DNA from: Copromyces sp. CBS 386.78
Lineage: Eukaryota > Ascomycota > Sordariomycetes > Sordariales > Sordariaceae
Length of the DNA stretch: 64,000 nt
NCBI GenBank assembly: GCA_030685235.1
Contig: MU839091.1
Span: forward strand, 496,001-560,000
Reading direction: 5' to 3'
Every line of letters begins with the position of its first letter. Positions within the stretch are counted from its first letter, which is position 1. This document shows, piece by piece, positions 1 through 11,257 of the stretch. Both the position numbers and the translations under genes were made by a program. The notes beneath the pieces are model-generated. The model did no database searches. It was not told where the DNA came from and saw nothing but the letters and a program-made list of their open reading frames with translations.

Positions 1-109
1 CCAGGGATTCGCTGGTCGTCACCGACCCAACTACTAGTCTGGCCCTCACTGGCTTATCTATGGGAGAGCGGACGGGATCCCGAGTTTTCCTGTGGGTATG
101 GTCGTATGT
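1..109 (-). rRNA. 5S ribosomal RNA gene, 3' end cut by window edge
   Basis: Read on the minus strand, the sequence starts ACATACGACCATACCCAC at 109 and runs through the conserved interior (CGGGATCCCGTCCGCTCTCC, then AGTAGTTGGGTCGGTGACGA) to CGAATCCCTGG at position 1. This is the pattern of the main Neurospora-type 5S rRNA. The last roughly ten bases lie outside the window. Neurospora 5S genes are dispersed singly among protein genes and transcribed by RNA polymerase III, which fits this isolated copy. Upstream (plus-strand 135-155) is AT-rich, but I cannot define a TATA element with certainty. Confidence 0.93.
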
Positions 110-191
110 GACTTTAACAGTGGAAGTAGTAGCTTATGAACGTATTATTTTTTTGGACGGAGCCTGAGAGGAAGACATATGGTCGTATGTG
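98..191. repeat. 13-base direct repeat of the 5S 5' end
   Basis: ATGGTCGTATGTG occurs at 98-110, covering the first nucleotides of the 5S gene plus one upstream base, and again at 179-191, about 70 bases upstream of the gene. The second copy is not followed by more 5S sequence. It may be a trace of an insertion or duplication, or chance. Confidence 0.5.
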
Positions 192-941
192 TGCTTTCGG
201 GCTTCGAAGTGATGACTTGTGAAAGCATCCTTCTCAATACCCAGGACAGAGAAGATGTTTGATCAGGGATGCTTTTACCTCCATACTTTTATCATCATTA
301 CTACCGTGGTCTAGGGGCATCATGAATGGTCATTAGACAAGAAACTGGCTCAAGAAAGTTTCCACATGAACACTCATGGCATGTTCTGCAGCAACAGCCA
401 TGCATGGAGTATGTCGTCGGAGTATGGAACCAGAGTTGAGGTTGATAGCAACATAAGTAACATACACACACACAGTAGGAAAGAGGCGAGAAGGGATATG
501 ATAAGGACTTACTTGCAATACCGTGCCGTGACCTCTATTGGCAGCCACTGATCTAAGTCTAGCACCGGTCAGGCGGTCATTGGCGATTTCAAGAGAAAAG
601 TGGACGGAATCTTGAGTTTTATGTCCTCTAATATCCAAGATCATAATAGGGTAAATGCTCAACGCTTACAGAAAAAAGTGATTGAGACCAAGACATATGA
701 AATATTTCAAACATCAGGCTTTGGTGAAAATAAAAAAGACAACCGAACCCTATATACAAAAGTTACTACAAAGGCGCCTGGGCATGCTCTCTCCTATTTT
801 CCTGCCTGCCTCTCTATAAACCGTGGACTTGGCTGGGCGGCAGCAAAACCCTAACCCGTCTGTCTTCTTCTTCTTCTTCTGCTTCCCAGTAGGTGGTATA
901 ACGTCGCAAACCAAACAACTGTCAAAGGGATATCATCACAT
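110..941. other. Gene-free interval between 5S rRNA and RRP5 3' end
   Basis: I see no supportable gene here. The short open frames lack family motifs and splice structure. It holds a TTAGGG-type telobox (plus-strand AAAACCCTAACCC near 844-856) and a short CTT microsatellite (about 864-880), close to the 3' end of RRP5, and probably includes the RRP5 3' UTR. Confidence 0.6.
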
Positions 942-3900
942 CTACTCATCACTTTCCTCCTCGTCCTCCTGGGCCGCAGCATTAGCAGCAGTCTTCTTCC
1001 TCTCCGCCGCCGTCCTCGCCCACTCCTGCGCCTTGGCGCTAACCTTCTCCCTGCTCTTCTTATCACCGTTCTTCTCTTCCCACTGGGCCCACCTCCTGAA
1101 CCAGGCCTTGGCCTGGCGGGGCTTGAGGCCCTTGACCTTGCTGCCGCGATCAAACAGGTCGCGGATGACGCCCTTGTCGGCGTCGGCCGCCGAGGTCTCG
1201 AGGTCGATGAGCTGGTTCCACAGGTCGAACTTTTTGGGGTAGGTGGCCAGCAGGTTCTCGAAGAGGGTGCGGCCCTGCTCCTTGTCGCCGTTGGGCGAGC
1301 GGAACTCTAGCGCGGCGAACTTGGGCAAGAGGGCAAGGTACATGTGCGTCTCCTTGCCAAGCACCTGGGTGGCGCGCTTGAGGAGGGCGCGGGCGCGGTC
1401 GGGCGAGTGCGCGGTGGTGTGCAGGAAGTGGGCGTAGTTGGCCCAGACTTCGGGCGACTTGTAGCCGAACTCCTTGACGATCTTCTCGAAGAGGTTATCG
1501 GCTTCCTGTTTTTGTGGAATTATGTTAGCGACCTGCAATTATAGGGTATTAGAGGGGTGGTAAGCTTACCTTGCGCTTGCCGGACTGGATGTAGATACTG
1601 GCCAGGCGCTCGTAGACCTCCTGCTTGTCGTTGTACGTGCAAGCACGCTTGAACACCTCATCGACGGTCTCCTCGTTGCCATAAGCAACCTCCAAGTTGA
1701 GATAGGCAATCCAGACGTTCAACTTCTCAATCTCCTCCTTGATGTTGATGGTCTTGATGGCACGCTCGGCAACTTGTCTGGCAGCGGCCAAATCGCTCAC
1801 CTGCATCTGGAAGGCCATGTAGGCGATCCAGAGCTGGGAGGAGTCGGGCTGACCGAGAAGGAGGCGCTCGTAGTCACTGGCGGTTTGAGGTCCATTAACA
1901 TCGAGCGAAGCAGTCTTATCGACGGTAATCTGAGGCTCGCGACGCGCCTTCTTCTTCTTGGCCAAGGCCTCGAGATCAGCCGCAGAAGCGTCGACCTTCT
2001 CGCCATCCTCCAGAGAAGCAGACCAGTCGAAGCCGCCGGCCTCGAGACCCTTAACGTCAGAGGCATCAGCCATGTCGACATCGCTGGCCTCATCATCATC
2101 TTCGGAGTCCTCCTCAACGTTGTCGGTGCCAGTGATTTGGACGGCACCGTCAGCGTCGCTCATATCCTCATCAGAGTCGTCGCCCTCGCTGTCCTCGGCA
2201 GTCTCCTCATCGACATCCATCTCATCCTCGTCACCCTGCTCGCCGAAGTAGGATGGCTTCAAGCCAAGGTTGATTCTCTTAGCAGTAACATCCACCTTGA
2301 GGACTTTGGCCTTGACCTTGTCACCTTCCTCATACAACTTGCGAGCATCCATGACGGTCTTGTCGGACATCTCACTGCGATGGCAGAGGCCAGAGAGGTT
2401 GTCGGAGCCATCGATGTCGATGAAGGCACCGAACTCCTCGACCTTGCGGACGCGACCAGTGATGGTTTGGCCCTCCTTGAGGCCGGAGATGGTGGTGAGG
2501 GGAACGTAGTCCTTGTCGACAACAGAGGGCTTCAAGCTCATCTCGATACGACCGTTAGCAACAGAGACGATGCGGCCCTTGACGAGCTGATCGACCTGGA
2601 ACTGCTCCTTCCAGTACTTGAGGTAAGCATCGGAGAGGTTCTTGATCTGGACAAAGGCAGTGACGTTGCCACCAAGAGTGACGAACAGACCCTTGTCAGA
2701 GACGTTCTTCACGAAGCCACGGACAATCTCGCCGACTTCGAGCTTAGTGTGCTGAACAATCTCCTTGTCCTTGACAGGAAGCGAAGAGTTGAGAATACGA
2801 GAAGGTCTGGTAGATAGACGTATCCTCTTGTTGCTCTTGTCAACTTCGACGACAGCAACACGGACGATCTCGTTCTTGGCAAACTTGGCAGGCTTGGCCT
2901 CCTCGTAGTCATCAGCAAGATCAACCTTGTGTACGGGACCAGCCAGGCTCTCGCTAAGCTTGACAATGACCTGGCGCTCATCGACCTTGGTAACCCTGCC
3001 AACAAGGATGACATCCTGCGCGATGTTGTCCCAAGTCCACTCGTCCTCGGAACCAGGAGATCTGGCAGAGAGATCGAGGCGCCTGGACTCGGCATCGACA
3101 GAGACGACGCGGACACGAAGGGCGGAGCCGATAGGGAAGTTCTTCGCAAGGTTGGTCAACAACGACACATCGTCGGAGGCCTCCATAGCGTTGACTCTGC
3201 CGCGAACGGTGGGGGAGAGATTGACCCAAAGGTGGCCCTGGCCAACATTGTTGACGAAGCCCACGTAGCTGGAACCAACCTTGAGGTTGTCGAAGGACAG
3301 GGCCTCGGAAGAGGCGCCCTCCTCCTTGACATCGCTCGGCTTCGCGGACAGTTCAAGGACGGAATGACTGGATCTGTGGGATATGGGGAGGAAGCGATGG
3401 TTGCGAGCGTCGTGGACGCCCAACACGCGGACAGGGACGACCTGCTTGGGCTGGAACTTCTTCAAGGGCTTCTTGGTGTCCTTGATCTGCTCCCAGTTGT
3501 CGTACACCTGAGAAACTTCGATACGGCCCTGGATGTTGTCAGCGAGCTGGACGTTGACCTGAGTGTCCTTGACGGACACAACGCGAGCCTTGGTCAGCTT
3601 GCCAATGGAAATATCATCCAAGGAGGTGATGGATTCATCCACAGGGTTAGTGAGCTTCTCGCCCTTGGTCTCAACCTTCTTGGCCTGCTCCGTAGCGCCG
3701 GGGACAGCAACAACCAGGCGGTTGAGCTCGTTGTTAACGGATGTGATCTTGACGGTAACAGACTGAGACTTGAACATGCCGAAGTCGGGCTTGTCTTGAT
3801 CCTCCTTAGGAATCATAGACTTGGGAAGCAAGGCAGTCAACTTGCCACCGAACTGGACGAAGACAGCCGTAGCAGTGATGTTGCGAACGTAGCCGGCAAC

Positions 3901-6475
3901 CTCCTCTCCGACGCGAGCGCCATCGAGGCTAGTAAGGAACTTGCCTTCCTTGGCAGCCTTGACGAGGATGGGCTTCTGTGAGAGGATGATAGAACGGCGA
4001 GCCTCGTTCTTCTCCAAGATCACCAACTCGGAAAGAGTCTGGTTGACGTGGATCTTCTTGAGGGCAGACTGAGTCTTGCTGACCGACTTATCCGTCAAGT
4101 GAGCAACAGGGAGGATGGCCTTGAGAGAGCTATCGGCAAGCTCAAGGAAGACATCGTCGTCAGTCTTTTGCGTGACCTTGGCCGACACCACATCACCGAT
4201 TTGAAGCTTCTTGAGGGCCAACTGCTTCTCAAGACCGAAGGCAGCTGGGTCCTTGCAAGAAACAATAAGCTTGGCGGCATCAGGGTCGAAGCTGATAACG
4301 TAGATGCTGACCGTCTGGCCAACGCGGAAGTGTTCCTTGGGGTCGTGGATGTAGGCCTCGCTCATTTCAGAGACTGGCAGGAAACCACGGAGCCTGCCGT
4401 AGAACTGCACAATCGCACCATGTTGCAAGACGTTGATGATGGTACCGAGCGCCTGTTGGCCAACAGTAATCTCATCGTAAGTCTGGATGGCGGGGAGATC
4501 GGAGTTGACGAGCGTCTTCTTGAGAGTAAGGCGGATCTGACGAGAGGCAGCATCAGTCGAGAGCACACGGGCTTTCACCTTCAGGCCTTCCCGGAACTTC
4601 TTCTCGGGGTTTTGAAGGTGAACGTCGGCGAAGTGCATCTCGGGTACCAAGCCAGAGATACCATCAGCGATCTTGACGATAAGACCACCAACACCGGCCG
4701 CGTTGATGACCATCTTCTCAACCACACCAGAAACAACGGCACCGACCGGAATGTCCTCAATGCGAAGGAATGGTTGCTCGAGAACACTCTTCTCCAGGGA
4801 AATGAGATACATGCCGTCGAAAGCGTTGTAACCAACAACTCTACCAGCGTGAACAGATCCAACCTTATAAGGACCGCTGTTCTCGAAGAGAGCATCAACC
4901 TTGCCATCCTTGACACGAGAAATGTGGACGAAACCAGACACGCCCTCGACACCGACATCGACGTAGAGACCGATCTCAGGCTCGACCTGCTTGACCGTGC
5001 ACTTCTCCACGATTGTCGAGTGAGGAAGAGCCTGCAATGGCACAACTGGTTGGTCGTCCCTGGAAGCAGTCTTGGGCTTCAACGAGGTAACGTGTTTTAG
5101 TACGGAGATACCCAACTTGGGGTTCTTCGCAGTAGGGAAGTTGCAGATGACTCTGGCCTTTAGGCGAGAGCCAACCTTGTATGTGTCCTCGAGATCAACG
5201 CCATCAGGGCCAGCACCAGAGTGAACCAAATCAGCGGTGACATCCAGCGATCCCATAATCTTGCCAACAATTCCGTGGTTGGAAACCTCGGACACAAGCA
5301 CGTCGGCGGCAGTACCGGGAAGGAAAGTGTCGATCGTGGTGGCAGCCGCAGGGACGTTCTCAACGTTGCCAATGGTTTCACCCAATGTGGACAGCTGAAC
5401 GATCTTGCCCTTGGCGTTCTTGGTGACGATGCAGAGCAGGACGGCACCTGGCTGGAGAGCCTCCTGGGGAATGCTCTTGTCGACCTGCTTGCGAGCAAGG
5501 AAGCCTTGCAACTTCGAATCGGCGATCTCGACGTCCATGACATAACCGTGGTCCTCCACGCTGGCAATGGCGGCCATAACTGTGCTGTTCACAACAACGT
5601 CTTGCTCCGCCATACCGGTGTTGGCGAGAGAGGGCTGAAGAGAGAGTTCGATATGGCGCTTGGCCTTTCCAGGGGTGTGTGTAGAAGCCTCGTCGACTGT
5701 GGATACAACGTAGGCGCGCACATACTGGCCGATCTGGAAGATGGATTCAAGGTCAACGTCGTTATCGTTCTCGTCGTCCGACTCTTCGGCGTCGCCGTTG
5801 CCGGCGCTGGCCTCCAGGCGTTTTGTGAGAGGGGTGGAGATCGCAGTGATGGGAACATGGCCGATAATATTATTTGGTAGAGCAACGGCGATGTCGAGGG
5901 TGTTGATGGCGCAGACGGAACCAAGGACCAGAGAGCCCTTGACCAGACGCTACGAGAAGTTAGCACTTTGACCGAACTGAAGCATCGACGACCGGTTTGG
6001 CGCATACCTTGAAGTTAAGACTCTCGACCTTAACGGCGTCCTCGTCAGGCTTAGCGGGTGTGTCGTCGCCCTTTGACCTCTTAGACTTGTTCTGCTTGCC
6101 CTCCTTCTCACCACCAGCCTTCTTGGCGGCGGCCTTACCGGACTGCTCCTCAAACAGGGCGTCGCTCTTGGCCTGGACTTGAATTTGCTTGTATTCGAGA
6201 GGTGTCAAGACGCTGGCGCCGCCTCTGGGGAACACAGGCTCCTCTTCCTTCATCAACGAGGAGTTGACCGGGGCGGTGGGAGCAGGAGGAGCGGGCTTGT
6301 CGGACTTGGGGGCGGGCTTGCTGTTGGCCTGCTTGCCCGTCTTTGCGCCCGCCTTGTTGTTGACGGCACCGTTGGACTTTGGCCGCTTCGAAGGTCTCGT
6401 TGATTCGGAAGCCGGTTGTGTTGATTTGTTGACCGGGGCGCCGCCCGGGCCTTCCTTGCGCTTTTGCGCACCCAT
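942..6475 (-). CDS. rrp5: rRNA biogenesis protein RRP5 (S1 repeats plus HAT/TPR tail)
   Basis: The product is a nucleolar factor of the 90S/SSU processome, needed for early pre-rRNA cleavages of both 18S and 5.8S/25S precursors. Exons read on the minus strand are 6475-6008, 5949-1570 and 1532-942, all joined in phase 0, giving about 1,812 aa, the usual size. The first ~156 residues are Lys/Ala/Pro-rich and disordered. Exon 2 begins RLVKGSLVLG and carries a long series of S1 RNA-binding repeats. An acidic linker rich in D/E/S follows (minus-strand region near 2240-2050), then HAT/TPR-like helical repeats with 'LLLGQPDSSQLWIAYMAFQM' and 'WANYAHFLHTTA'. The start at 6475 gives MGAQKRKEGPGG; the frame upstream has no better ATG. 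A GGAT microsatellite lies in the leader. Large antisense frames over this gene are codon-bias shadows. Confidence 0.95.
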
Positions 6476-7439
6476 TACGAATAATATGGGTATCAAGAAA
6501 GGATGGATGGATGGATGGATGTGTTGGAGTTGCAATTGGAGAGATATCCGCACTGGATCCCTCGTCCCTTTGCCCGCCTTCACACTTCAGAATCGACAGC
6601 ACTGACAAAAACTGACCCAGGCCGCTTCTACTGTCCGCTGCCGAAAATTTTTGGTGGGTCCGTCGCCGTTCACTGCGTCCCGATAACGATAGCGAAGGCG
6701 GTGGGCAGCGGCTGCCATTCTGCCATCTCTACGGCGTGCATGCCGTGTCCACTGACATTGGGGTCATTGGGGTCTGGAGTCTTGCGGGGTGTCCTCCCTG
6801 TCGCGCCTGTCCACGAGTGCCACGGGCCCACGGCAGGGCATCAGCTGACAGGACGCTGTCACATTGGCCAGGTACGCTAGAGGTACCTTTTGCACAGCGG
6901 GTCAGCCGCATGCGTGGCAGGGAAGGTTCAGGTTACCTTACCTAGGTACACTACAGTCCGGTACAGAGTAGGTAGGTACTGCAAGCCGTTGTTGGTGAGA
7001 ATGTTGAATCATTGCAAGGTAGGTAGGTATAATTCTTCAAGATTCACGAATACACGTCCTCGAATGCCATGTTGGTACGGGATTGAAATATTCTTCAGTC
7101 TGATGGAAGATAATAGACCGCAACTTGTATTTGGCACTAATAACGACATCAGCATTCACATGGTTCTCCAGGTACCTCTTCGGTTCCTCCCCTGGACTGT
7201 GCGCTACAACCTGGGCAAATGACGTATATGCACCCCGCCGAGCTGGAGCCTTTGAAACCTCTAATGGATGAAAGCGTTCCCTCCCCCCAGTAGAAGTACA
7301 CATTCGGATTGATTGTCAAGTATAAGCCTGAGCGGTGCCTGGTCTTGCCAACTTGTCCCTATCGGCGCCACGCAACACTAGGTTGTCGCATTCCCATTTC
7401 CCATCATTTCGACTCGACGACTCAACAAAACAAACGGCA
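6476..7439. promoter_or_regulatory. Divergent promoter region between RRP5 and the hydrolase gene
   Basis: About 1 kb separates two outward-facing genes. A (GGAT)5 microsatellite at about 6501-6520 sits in the RRP5 leader. From 6868 to 7030 there are many copies of the TAGGTAGGTA / GGTACCTAGGTA kind of motif (for example CTTACCTAGGTACAC near 6936, GAGTAGGTAGGTACTG near 6965, AAGGTAGGTAGGTATA near 7016). No gene is supported. Confidence 0.6.
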
Positions 7440-7463
7440 ATGCGGCCCAAGTTCGCCCTATAA
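7440..7463 (+). promoter_or_regulatory. Seven-codon upstream ORF before the hydrolase gene
   Basis: ATG CGG CCC AAG TTC GCC CTA TAA ends 33 bases before the chosen start codon at 7497. If the transcript starts upstream, scanning ribosomes would meet this ATG first, so it may dampen translation. The transcription start is unknown. Confidence 0.4.
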
Positions 7464-7496
7464 TCTTAGAGGTACCCGTTGTTGGCCTTGCTCGCC

Positions 7497-10400
7497 ATGG
7501 TCTTCACCATGGGTCCTCGAAAGAAGGCGAAGCCAAATCCTCCGACCGAGACGGCGGATGGTAGTGCTGTTCCCGAATCCTCAACGCCCACACCCGATAT
7601 GCCGCCGAAATCATCCTCGAGTCTGGCAGCCTCTATATGGCGTTCAAAAGCCGTTCCGACGCCGACCGCTTCGAGCCCAGCTTCGACGACGACCCCGACA
7701 CCCGATAGTACTCACTCAGCATCCCAACCTAATACGACCGCAGATACAATATCCATCTCGAGCAAGCGAGCGCTGAAAGAGGTAGCCTATTCCTCTTCAG
7801 CCACCATATCCGGCCGGTTAGTGTTACACACGATGCTAACAGACTCCCAGCCCCATAAAGCTCGAAGTTGGTACGGCTCATGGCCACGCAAATCGACACC
7901 CTCGACACAAGTCGCCCGTGAAACAATAATGGGCGGAACCCTCAAATCGAAAAAGCGAGCAGATTTTAGTCGTTTCGATACAGAAAGAAGCACCGACAGT
8001 GCCAGTCTCGACGGTGCAGCTTCATCTTCGTCTCTCCCAAACATGTCACAGTCCGAGAACCTTGATGATAGGGGATCCACAGGCGGTGAGGTACCAAAGC
8101 CGGGGCAGGCAGCGGACGATAACGCTGCCAAGACCGACCAAGTCGCTGTTGGTACCACTGGCAGCAATGAACAAGACACCGAACAACCACAACAGCCACA
8201 ACCGACGACAGATACAAATAGTACACAACAGCCTGCGGAGGCACAGTCTACCGCCACAGAACCACAGTCGGGAGAAGCAGCTTCCTCCAGCTGGCTAGGG
8301 TGGCTGGGCCAGTCTGCATACTACTATTATCCAGTGTTAACTGCCGGCGCCCCGGCTCTGCTGAAGCCCAGCGAACTGAAGTCCAACGAGAGCGAGCCTG
8401 AAGCACCTGAACCCTCCAAGCCAACCGACGAACCAACAGACAACATGCCGTCAGACGAAGATCCGCCAAAGGCTCCAGATGCCCAGGAACCTCCATCACA
8501 AGCTGAAACCCAAGAAAAGCCGACTTATACTTACGGAAGTTATTTGTTTGGGTTTTGGCCAGGGAGTGGAACGACAGAAACGAAGCAACAGACGGATTCA
8601 ACAGCGTCGGCGGGGGAGCCACAGCAGGAGACGACAAACCAACCGCCAAACGATTCTGACGATGTTGAGATGCAGGATGCGCCTCCGGGAGAAGAGACAA
8701 AGCCGACCCCAGCACAACAGCCAAAATCGGGTTCCACTTGGGCGTTCTGGTACCGGGATTCGGGATCGACGTCAAATAAGAAAGATGGGCAGAAGGAGGA
8801 AACTGGCCAGCTGGCTGTGGCGGGGGAAAGCTCAGAGTCCCATCCCAAGAACGCCAGTGCGACCGAGCCCGAGACAGAGCCAACCAAGGAGCCATCACTA
8901 AAATCGGTAAAGAAAGATGACCAACCTAGGGCAGCCACACCTCCATTAAAAGCAAGCTCTTCGAATAAAGGGAAACGAGCAAGACCGCAATCTATGGTCG
9001 AAGAGCCCATTTCCCGCCCTGATACACCCAAGGTTGAGCCTATCGCAAAGGCTGAAGGAACACCGAAAGCTGGAACCTCCAAGAGTTCGAGTTCGATCAA
9101 ACTGCCGCCTCCCAACCTTGTCCTCCCGTCATTCAACAACGTGTACCGCATGAAAGAGAACCCTTCTATTGTCCGACAGATTAAAAATTACCTACTTCGA
9201 ACGCAACAACCTGCGCCTAAGCATGTCAACATTGCTAGGGAGCCGCCGAAGATCAAAAAGGCGATCGCTTTTGGAGTACACGGTTTGATCCCTACATACT
9301 ATTTGCGTCCGTTAACGGGACAACCGACTGGAACATCGATAAAATTTGCCAACCACGGCGCTGAAGCTATTAGAAGATGGGCCGAAAGTCACGGTTGTGG
9401 GGACTGTGAGATCGAAAAGGTTGCCCTTGAGGGCGAAGGCAAGATCGACGAGCGCGTGGAAAATCTCTGGAAGCTGTTATTGAACTGGATCGACAAGATC
9501 CGTCAAGCTGACGTTGTGATCCTGGCATGCCATTCTCAGGGAGTCCCCGTAAGCATTATGCTGCTGGCAAAACTCTACGAGCTGGGCGTCATCTCTCCAA
9601 CAGCCAAGGTCGGTGTTTGTGCTATGGCTGGCGTGTCTCTCGGCCCATTTCCGGATTACAAGACTGGTCTGGGTATCCTCATGGGATCTGCAGCTGAACT
9701 ATGGGAATTCGGAGATCCGCAAAGCGAGGTATCAAAGAAGCTTGAAGCGGCTGTCAAGGCTGTGTTGAGCTACGGTGCTCGAATCACATATATCGGCAGC
9801 ATCGACGACCAGCTTGTCCCCTTGGAATCCGCCATATACGCTCCCGCTCATCACCCGTACATCTACCGGGCCGTATTTATCGACGGCCGGATCCATGCTC
9901 CTGACTTGTAAGTGAACCTTGATATCAGGCCAACTGTGCTTCACTAACACGGATAAATTCCCAGCATCGCTCACCTAGTCGGCTTCGCACTAAAACTCCG
10001 AAACCTCGGCGTCACAGACCACGGACTCATCCGTGAGCTCTCCATCCCTTTGGCTGGCAGCTTATACACAGGCGATGGTCACTCTCGTCTTTACGACGAC
10101 GAGCAAGTCTATGAGTACGTCTTCCCCGCCTCTCCCTTCCTTCCACCCACCACTACCCACCCCCCTTTCTAATCTTCTCTTGCTAACCCCCTCTCTCCCC
10201 AATCTAGCCTAGCAATCTCCCACGCCCTAGAAACTACATCGATCGTCACTCCAAGCTCTCCCAACAACCACAACAAATCATCATCCGTCCCCTGTGACAT
10301 ATCTCCCCGCCAACCCGGTACCCTCTCCAACCCAAACCCATACCACTTACCCTGGATCATGCGCGGCCTGCTGGAAGAGGACTTTGTCAAGTCAGAGCTG

Positions 10401-10508
10401 TCGAACGAGGTGGAGGAATTACTCAAGCAGTTTGACGATTGGAAGCCGGTGACCAAGGCGCTGAAGGATGTCAAGTATCGGTTGGAGGCTGTTAGGTCGA
10501 AGCTTTGA
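7497..10508 (+). CDS. YMC020W-like alpha/beta hydrolase with long disordered N-terminus
   Basis: Exons are 7497-9907, 9965-10114 and 10208-10508, giving about 953 aa. Residues 1 to about 560 are low-complexity (Pro/Ser/Thr/Glu/Gln-rich) with short aromatic islands such as WLGWLGQSAYYYYP and TYGSYLFGFWPG, spaced like short linear or membrane-contact motifs. The conserved part begins near LPPPNLVLPSFNNVY and contains IAFGVHGLIPTYY and the nucleophile elbow CHSQG with the likely Ser at residue 680. The tail HAPDFIAHLVGFALKL, created by the first splice, is a candidate site for the catalytic His. This matches the fungal family named after yeast YMC020W-type proteins, whose substrate is unknown. 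The ATG at 7497 has a good context (GCCATGG); 7509 (MGPRKK) is the alternative. Confidence 0.82.
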
Positions 10509-11257
10509 TGTCGGGTTTTGGAAGGGGGTTGAGGAAGGGTTGGTTGATGGTGAGGCATACTTGACTTGACTTGACGGTTTGAGAGGCCTGTGGTGGTTTT
10601 GGCGGTTGAGGAGTGATGTAGGTTGGTTGGAGTCCGCCAACGATGGTTGGTTACATACATGATGGGTATTTCCGGTGTTTGGCGGTTTGTGGCTTTTGTG
10701 TTCAATGGGGCGCTGGGAGTTGATATACAAGGACGGGGCACGGCACGTTTATGAGTCCTCGATATACACGCATTTTGATAAGGAGTTAAGAGAAGGGTAG
10801 CGTTGGTTCTTATATGGGGAAGGATGATGATGTTTGGGATATCTTTTACTTAGTTGCTGTTTATACATGCGCTCTGGTGGCTGAGATCATATATGAAGGT
10901 GTAACATAGATACGTTAGATTCAAGAGATCTGTAACAAAGTCACTTTAATTACGCGATACACAGTAATGGAAGCGATAAATGAGTTTTGACTTTTTATAT
11001 ATTCAGAAATCTTACTATAGTACAGTTGGATATGATAACTAGTATACATGTCGCACAACTCGCCAAGAAAAGTTGTGATTGTACAAGCAAAGAGCAACCA
11101 TCTAGCCTCTTTCCCTCTATCTCATCCCGTCGATGCTCATGGATACCTAAACGCCTTTTCTCGTTCGTTTCGGCTCGCTACGTCCAATGCAAACATCTCT
11201 TACAGCTTCTCCACGCCAGATTTTCACTCTTCGGTCATCAGGTTTCTCAGCAGACTT
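10509..11257. other. Convergent 3' interval between the hydrolase and MPP-alpha genes
   Basis: This tail-to-tail spacer presumably holds both 3' UTRs. I see no gene, RNA or notable repeat in it. Confidence 0.6.

Noticed and set aside
1774..3981. Long plus-strand open frames (about 350 codons each) opposite RRP5
   Set aside because: They lie entirely antisense to conserved S1-repeat coding sequence and are Leu/Val/Asp-rich shadows of its codon bias.
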